From Shewanella piezotolerans WP3 (GTDB lineage: Bacteria; Pseudomonadota; Gammaproteobacteria; Enterobacterales; Shewanellaceae): a stretch of DNA of 64,000 nucleotides. The notes beneath the pieces were generated by a model that saw nothing but the letters and a program-made list of their open reading frames with translations, searched no databases and was not told where the DNA came from. The position numbers and the translations under genes are program-made. Location: assembly GCF_000014885.1 (NCBI RefSeq), contig NC_011566.1, positions 3,205,501 through 3,269,500 of the forward strand, in the 5' to 3' direction. Shown here one piece after another: positions 60,071-64,000 of this stretch. Position 1 is the first letter of the stretch. Each line of letters opens with the position of its first letter.

Positions 60071-62950
60071 TTACACCAACTCTTTTATCAAACCTGACGC
60101 TTCTTCTTGCTGTCTCTCATTGCCGTCAAGTTCCACCTCTTTGAGTAAGGCGCGAGCACTATCATTGTCATCAATTTCAATATACGCACGGGCTAAATCA
60201 AGTTTGGCATTGATTGAATTTTCAGCATCATCAACATCGACCATAGATGTATTACCCATCAAAGAATCGAGTTCGCCCATATCAACATCTAACTCTTGAT
60301 AAAGATCTGTCTCTACGGTCTCTTCTTCGGCTTCATTCAATAATCTATCGATATCGATAAAACCGTTATCCTTTTGAAAAGTGGTTAAATCGTGCTCTGG
60401 AATATTGTTAGATTGATCACTGCTTTCATTAGCATCAAGTGCGGCTAAAGCTTGATCGACGGTTAATTTACTATCATCTTCAATAATAAATGCATCGAGT
60501 TCCTCATCTTCTGCTGCGACACTCGAACCGCCGCTTGCAGCTAACTTGCTAAGCAGTTCATCATCACTGAGCGCTGTGGGGTCCAGTTCAGAGGCGACTG
60601 AATCCCAATCTAGCGCTGTGGGTTCTGGTTTTTTTGTCCCTTTTAAATCATCAAAAAAACCGCTGTCTTTGTCAGCTTTAACACTCGGCTCTATTGGCTC
60701 GGAGCTAAACTCAAGCATATTGTCATCAGCACGTTTAGTATCAAGCTCAACACTTTCTGCAACTGGATCTAACTCAGTACTGACATCTTCACTATTTTCA
60801 TTTGAAATGGCATCCGAGTCGCAGAGCTCGAAATCTAAACTAAAGTCACTATCAGTAGTTTTCAGCGGTTCAGTATTAGTCTCTTCGCTAACGTTAAGCT
60901 CACTTAGCGCTTCTTCAGCAGGGGTATCAGACAAATTGAATTCAGCTAATAAGCTGTCTAATTCACCCTCTTCGACCACTTCTTTTGGTAGTTCGGTTTC
61001 TAGCTCTGCTGCAATATCATCAATGAGTGCAATCGACTCTTGTGGGAATTTTGCAGCATTTTCATCAACTGGGGCTTCAAGATCAGCAAGTAATGTGTCT
61101 AGCTCATGATCGAGCTCAGCTTCGTCTGTACTTACATCTTCAACGTTAAGATCTAACTCTGCAGCGATCTCTAGCGGCAATTCTAACTCTGCAGCGACCT
61201 CATCTGAAAGCGCATCAATATCGCTATCATCCGCTTGTAATTCCGTTTCATCAGCCTGAATATTAAACTCAGCGAGTAGTGAGTCTAGTTCATCACCATC
61301 AGAAACAACTTCTTCAGTGACTGAATTGTTTGCATCTAAAAGTGCATCTAAATCATCTTCCGCTACGGTGTTAACTGCTTCAGGTGTTTCATCAAAACCT
61401 GATAATAGTGCATCTAAGTCATCATCTGCTGCGGCTTTATCTTCTGCAGGTGTTTCGTCAAAACCTGATAACAATGCATCTAAATCATCATCTGCTGCGG
61501 CTTTATCTGTTGCAGGTGTTTCGTCAAAACCTGATAACAATGCATCTAAGTCATCACCTGCTGCGGCTTTATCGGCTGCAGGTGTTTCGTCAAAACCTGA
61601 TAACAATGCATCTAAGTCATCATCTGCAGCGGCTTTATCGGTTGCAGGTGTTTCGTCAAAACCTGATAACAATGCATCTAAGTCATCATCTGCAGCGGCT
61701 TTATTCGTTTCAGGTTCCTCATCGGCTCCAGTTAATAACGCGTCAAGATCATCACCTTCAGCTGCAAATGATGCTAAATCATCGGTAGCCTCTATTTCAT
61801 TATCTTGTTCGCCCATAGCTTCAGCCCACAAATCATCTAATGATTGGCCCTCATCTGCAGCTTCTTCAACCACAAGGTCGACATCGTCCGCCTCTGGAGC
61901 ACTAATCACATTGATACCGCTAGCATCACCAGCTTGTTCAGTATCTAAATGCACAGCGAGGCCAAGATCCTCTTCATCTATATTTTCAGCAGTGACTTTC
62001 TCATCATCAGCGGCATCGACGGTAGCATGACCTGTTTCTTTGACATCCATTGACTCTGCTGACGCTTCACTTTCATTGCGACGCCTGATAAACAGCCAGA
62101 ATAAAACAAGTACAAGTAATGCAGGAACCACGGCACCAAGAACAAGTAATAATGGATTATCCATTAAGGAGCGCCAGATAGTTGAAGTCGGCTCCTCTTT
62201 TGGTTGATTTAATTGGTCGATCACTTTCTGTTTGGCTGCAACGTCACTCTTAAGTGCTTCATTTTCGACAGCACGATCTTGCAACGCTTGTTTTAACAGT
62301 GCATTTTCTGCTTGTAATTCTGCTATCTCTTCTTGAAAAGATTCAGTATCAGTTGAACCTATTGTTATTTCATCACTCGCACGGGCTAACTCATCTGTTA
62401 GTGACAGATTCAATGCTTCTGCTTGTTCAAGCTTTTCGGTGAGTGATTGGATTTCAGCAGATGACGCTTCGGAAGCCACCTCAGACTGTACTGTGGGTTT
62501 AGCTGCTGGTTTGACTATTTGCTGTGTTGTTTGAGTCAGCTCGACTTTTTTCGCAGAATTATTCCAGCCACGATCGTTATTTTCAGCCCGTTTTTTTGCA
62601 TTGCTTTTGGACACCTGTTGCATGACGTCTTTTGACGGCACTAACAAGATCATTCCGCGCTCTAAGCTATTATAGTTCTTGCCGCTAAAGGCATGGGGAT
62701 TAGCATCATATAAGGCTGACATCACTTGATAAACGGTTACGCTATTATCGGGTTTAACCGCTTGCGCGATACTCCAGAAGGTATCGGATGATGTTGTTGG
62801 CCCATATTGTCGTTTAACTGCTTTAGTTTGACCTTCAGGACCAGTAATTTTTAATGGCTCTGCAGTTGCAAGGTTAATCGAAGGAGCAACAGCAAAAACA
62901 GTTAAAGCAGCGGCAAAAATGCCAGCAAAATGCGAAATGCGAAAGTTCAT
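60071..62950 (-). CDS. fimV: FimV/HubP family polar-organising protein
   Basis: A ~959-residue inner-membrane protein that organises the cell pole and affects motility in related bacteria. Signal peptide (GIFAAALTVFAVAPSINLATA), LysM-like peptidoglycan-binding domain (SSDTFWSIAQ...GMILLVPS, about 45-105), coiled coil, one span (PLLLVLGAVVPALLVLVLFW, about 265-285), then a long acidic cytoplasmic part with 22-residue repeats and a C-terminal FimV motif (DLARAYIEIDDNDSARALL). ATG 62950 has AAGGATTG directly before it, better than the ATG at 62980. Placed between asd and truA. Confidence 0.92.
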   Translation of the reverse strand: MNFRISHFAGIFAAALTVFAVAPSINLATAEPLKITGPEGQTKAVKRQYGPTTSSDTFWSIAQAVKPDNSVTVYQVMSALYDANPHAFSGKNYNSLERGMILLVPSKDVMQQVSKSNAKKRAENNDRGWNNSAKKVELTQTTQQIVKPAAKPTVQSEVASEASSAEIQSLTEKLEQAEALNLSLTDELARASDEITIGSTDTESFQEEIAELQAENALLKQALQDRAVENEALKSDVAAKQKVIDQLNQPKEEPTSTIWRSLMDNPLLLVLGAVVPALLVLVLFWLFIRRRNESEASAESMDVKETGHATVDAADDEKVTAENIDEEDLGLAVHLDTEQAGDASGINVISAPEADDVDLVVEEAADEGQSLDDLWAEAMGEQDNEIEATDDLASFAAEGDDLDALLTGADEEPETNKAAADDDLDALLSGFDETPATDKAAADDDLDALLSGFDETPAADKAAAGDDLDALLSGFDETPATDKAAADDDLDALLSGFDETPAEDKAAADDDLDALLSGFDETPEAVNTVAEDDLDALLDANNSVTEEVVSDGDELDSLLAEFNIQADETELQADDSDIDALSDEVAAELELPLEIAAELDLNVEDVSTDEAELDHELDTLLADLEAPVDENAAKFPQESIALIDDIAAELETELPKEVVEEGELDSLLAEFNLSDTPAEEALSELNVSEETNTEPLKTTDSDFSLDFELCDSDAISNENSEDVSTELDPVAESVELDTKRADDNMLEFSSEPIEPSVKADKDSGFFDDLKGTKKPEPTALDWDSVASELDPTALSDDELLSKLAASGGSSVAAEDEELDAFIIEDDSKLTVDQALAALDANESSDQSNNIPEHDLTTFQKDNGFIDIDRLLNEAEEETVETDLYQELDVDMGELDSLMGNTSMVDVDDAENSINAKLDLARAYIEIDDNDSARALLKEVELDGNERQQEEASGLIKELV
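61382..61711 (-). repeat. 66-bp in-frame tandem repeats in fimV/hubP
   Basis: Five consecutive 66-bp units start at 61382, 61448, 61514, 61580 and 61646, flanked by diverged units on both sides. Each encodes 22 residues of the form DDLDALLSGFDETPATDKAA, an acidic repeat typical of HubP proteins. Confidence 0.95.
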
Positions 62951-63071
62951 CAATCCTTCCCTTTGAAGCGTAGAAGTCACTCTTTAGCGACCAGCTTTAG
63001 GCAATTGTATTTATTGAGATTACTATAAACTAGATTAAGTTGCCCTGCTACTGTTCACAAGTCTAAAACAT

Positions 63072-63098
63072 AAAAAGCCCGCATTGTGCGGGCTTTTT
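63072..63098 (-). terminator. Terminator after asd
   Basis: GCCCGCA-TTG-TGCGGGC stem with A-run and T-run on either side, 28 bases after the asd stop on the minus strand. Confidence 0.92.
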
Positions 63099-63125
63099 AA
63101 GCAATTAATCGAGTACTAAATCAGT

Positions 63126-64000
63126 TTAGTAATAATCTCGGATTAACACTTCAGCTATCTGTACGCTATTTAATGCAGCACCTTTACGGATATTATCAGA
63201 GACGACCCAAAGGTTTATGCCATTGTCATGAGAAATATCTTTTCTAACGCGACCAACATAAACGGGATCTGTTCCAGCGCCGTCATCAACTGCCGTCGGA
63301 TACTCTTCATCTGACTCAAACAGTTCAACACCAGGTGCCCCACGCAACACTGCTTTAACATCTTCAGCGTCGACAGGTTGCAAGGTTTCAAGGTGAATCG
63401 CTTCTGAATGACCGTAAAACACAGGTACACGCACAGCGGTAGGGTTCACAACAATATTTTCATCACCGAAAATTTTCTGTGTTTCCCACACCATTTTCAT
63501 CTCTTCTTTGGTGTAGCCATTGTCCATAAACTTATCAATTTGCGGTAACACGTTAAACGCAATTTGCTTTGAGTAAGTTTTTGGCTCAACGGGTAAACCT
63601 TGAAGCAACTTAGAGCACTGTGTGGCTAACTCTTCAACTGACTGTTTACCAGATCCAGATACCGACTGGTATGTCGCAACGTTAATACGCGAGATCCCGT
63701 AAGCATCATGGATGGGCTTCAACGCTACCAGCATTTGGATCGTTGAGCAGTTAGGGTTAGCAATAATATTGCGATTTCTAAAATCTGCAATAGCTTCAGG
63801 GTTAACTTCAGGAACCACTAATGGCACATCGATGTCATATCTGAAGTGCGAGGTGTTATCGATAACAACACAACCTTGTTCGGCGGCAATAGGCGCCCAC
63901 TTTTCAGAAACATCCCCACCTGCAGAAAAGAAACCAATTTGAGCTTGTGACCAGTCAAAGGTATCTACGTCTAAAATCTCGACCTGTTTACCATGGAAGC
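63126..64000 (-). CDS. asd: Aspartate-semialdehyde dehydrogenase, 5' end outside window
   Basis: Reduces aspartyl phosphate to aspartate semialdehyde for lysine, methionine, threonine and diaminopimelate synthesis. The frame is open through the window end, so the N-terminal part (about the first 45 residues, with the NADP-binding loop) is outside. Visible: FFSAGGDVSEKWAPIAAEQG, VVIDNTSHFRYD, the catalytic Cys in NPNCSTIQMLVAL and the GINLWVVSDNIRKGAALN end. Type with the short GxPV loop (VRVPVFYGHSEAIHLE) as in Vibrio-like enzymes. Confidence 0.95.
   Translation of the reverse strand, partial: FHGKQVEILDVDTFDWSQAQIGFFSAGGDVSEKWAPIAAEQGCVVIDNTSHFRYDIDVPLVVPEVNPEAIADFRNRNIIANPNCSTIQMLVALKPIHDAYGISRINVATYQSVSGSGKQSVEELATQCSKLLQGLPVEPKTYSKQIAFNVLPQIDKFMDNGYTKEEMKMVWETQKIFGDENIVVNPTAVRVPVFYGHSEAIHLETLQPVDAEDVKAVLRGAPGVELFESDEEYPTAVDDGAGTDPVYVGRVRKDISHDNGINLWVVSDNIRKGAALNSVQIAEVLIRDYY

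Noticed and set aside
61317..62030. 237-residue ORF antisense to fimV/hubP with regular repeats
   Set aside because: It mirrors the 66-bp repeats of fimV on the other strand; Ser/Lys-rich shadow without family features.

Overview
The window looks like a chromosomal segment of a marine gammaproteobacterium of the Shewanella type. This is an inference from gene content and order: the complete dedicated proteobacterial sortase locus, a FimV/HubP polar protein, the order asd-fimV-truA-folC-dedD-cvpA-purF read on the minus strand, many TonB/RND genes, and FNR/CRP-like operators. No rRNA or tRNA gene and no CRISPR array was seen. Base composition looks even, and the only clear mobile-element remnants are one IS/recombinase chimera and short MITE-like repeats.

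Layout. 1-7.7 kb: 3' part of rne (RNase E), a SulP anion transporter, a fused methionine sulfoxide reductase MsrBA (minus), a 2-oxoglutarate/Fe(II) oxygenase behind a consensus CRP site, and the ribosome-assembly GTPase YlqF/RbgA. 7.8-9.8 kb is a decaying patch: a HupE/UreJ permease broken by an exact 37-bp tandem duplication, a His-rich exported peptide, and the 3' halves of a divergent alkylsulfatase/LysR pair whose 5' halves and promoter are gone. 9.9-23.1 kb is a co-directional accessory cluster: PepSY membrane protein, DUF2271, DUF4198, Fur-boxed TonB-dependent receptor, two-component system, ExbB-ExbD-ExbD-TonB, and an RND efflux adaptor and pump. A nearly identical 17-bp direct-repeat element lies about 100 bp upstream of both the response regulator and the RND adaptor, suggesting that the two-component system controls itself and the pump.

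23.2-30.3 kb: DUF1353, a periplasmic ATP-dependent DNA ligase (LigE type), DgkA, a 1.2-kb gene-poor tract with nested repeats, an outer-membrane barrel protein, an exported M28 peptidase and a diguanylate cyclase. 30.3-37.1 kb: the sortase system (class GN sortase, VIT/vWA target with an LPQTA sorting signal, OmpA-like PdsO, and divergent PdsR/PdsS). 37.2-39.1 kb: metC behind three tandem MetJ-like boxes, and a GloC-type hydrolase. 39.2-43.5 kb is repeat-rich and accessory: a MITE, a pentapeptide/glycine-rich lipoprotein, a 79-bp triple tandem repeat, a SnoaL-like protein and an IS110/tyrosine-recombinase chimera. 43.6-45.8 kb: an S33 peptidase, a DUF4250 protein and a GFA-fold protein.

45.9-52.4 kb: a CzcCBA-type heavy-metal efflux operon and a Cys/His-rich exported protein. 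52.5-55 kb: topoisomerase III, and divergently a small Fur-boxed membrane protein preceded by tandem Shine-Dalgarno repeats. 55-64 kb: purF, cvpA, dedD, folC, truA, fimV/hubP and the start-less part of asd, all on the minus strand.

All family names rest on reading the translated sequence and motifs. No database search was possible.
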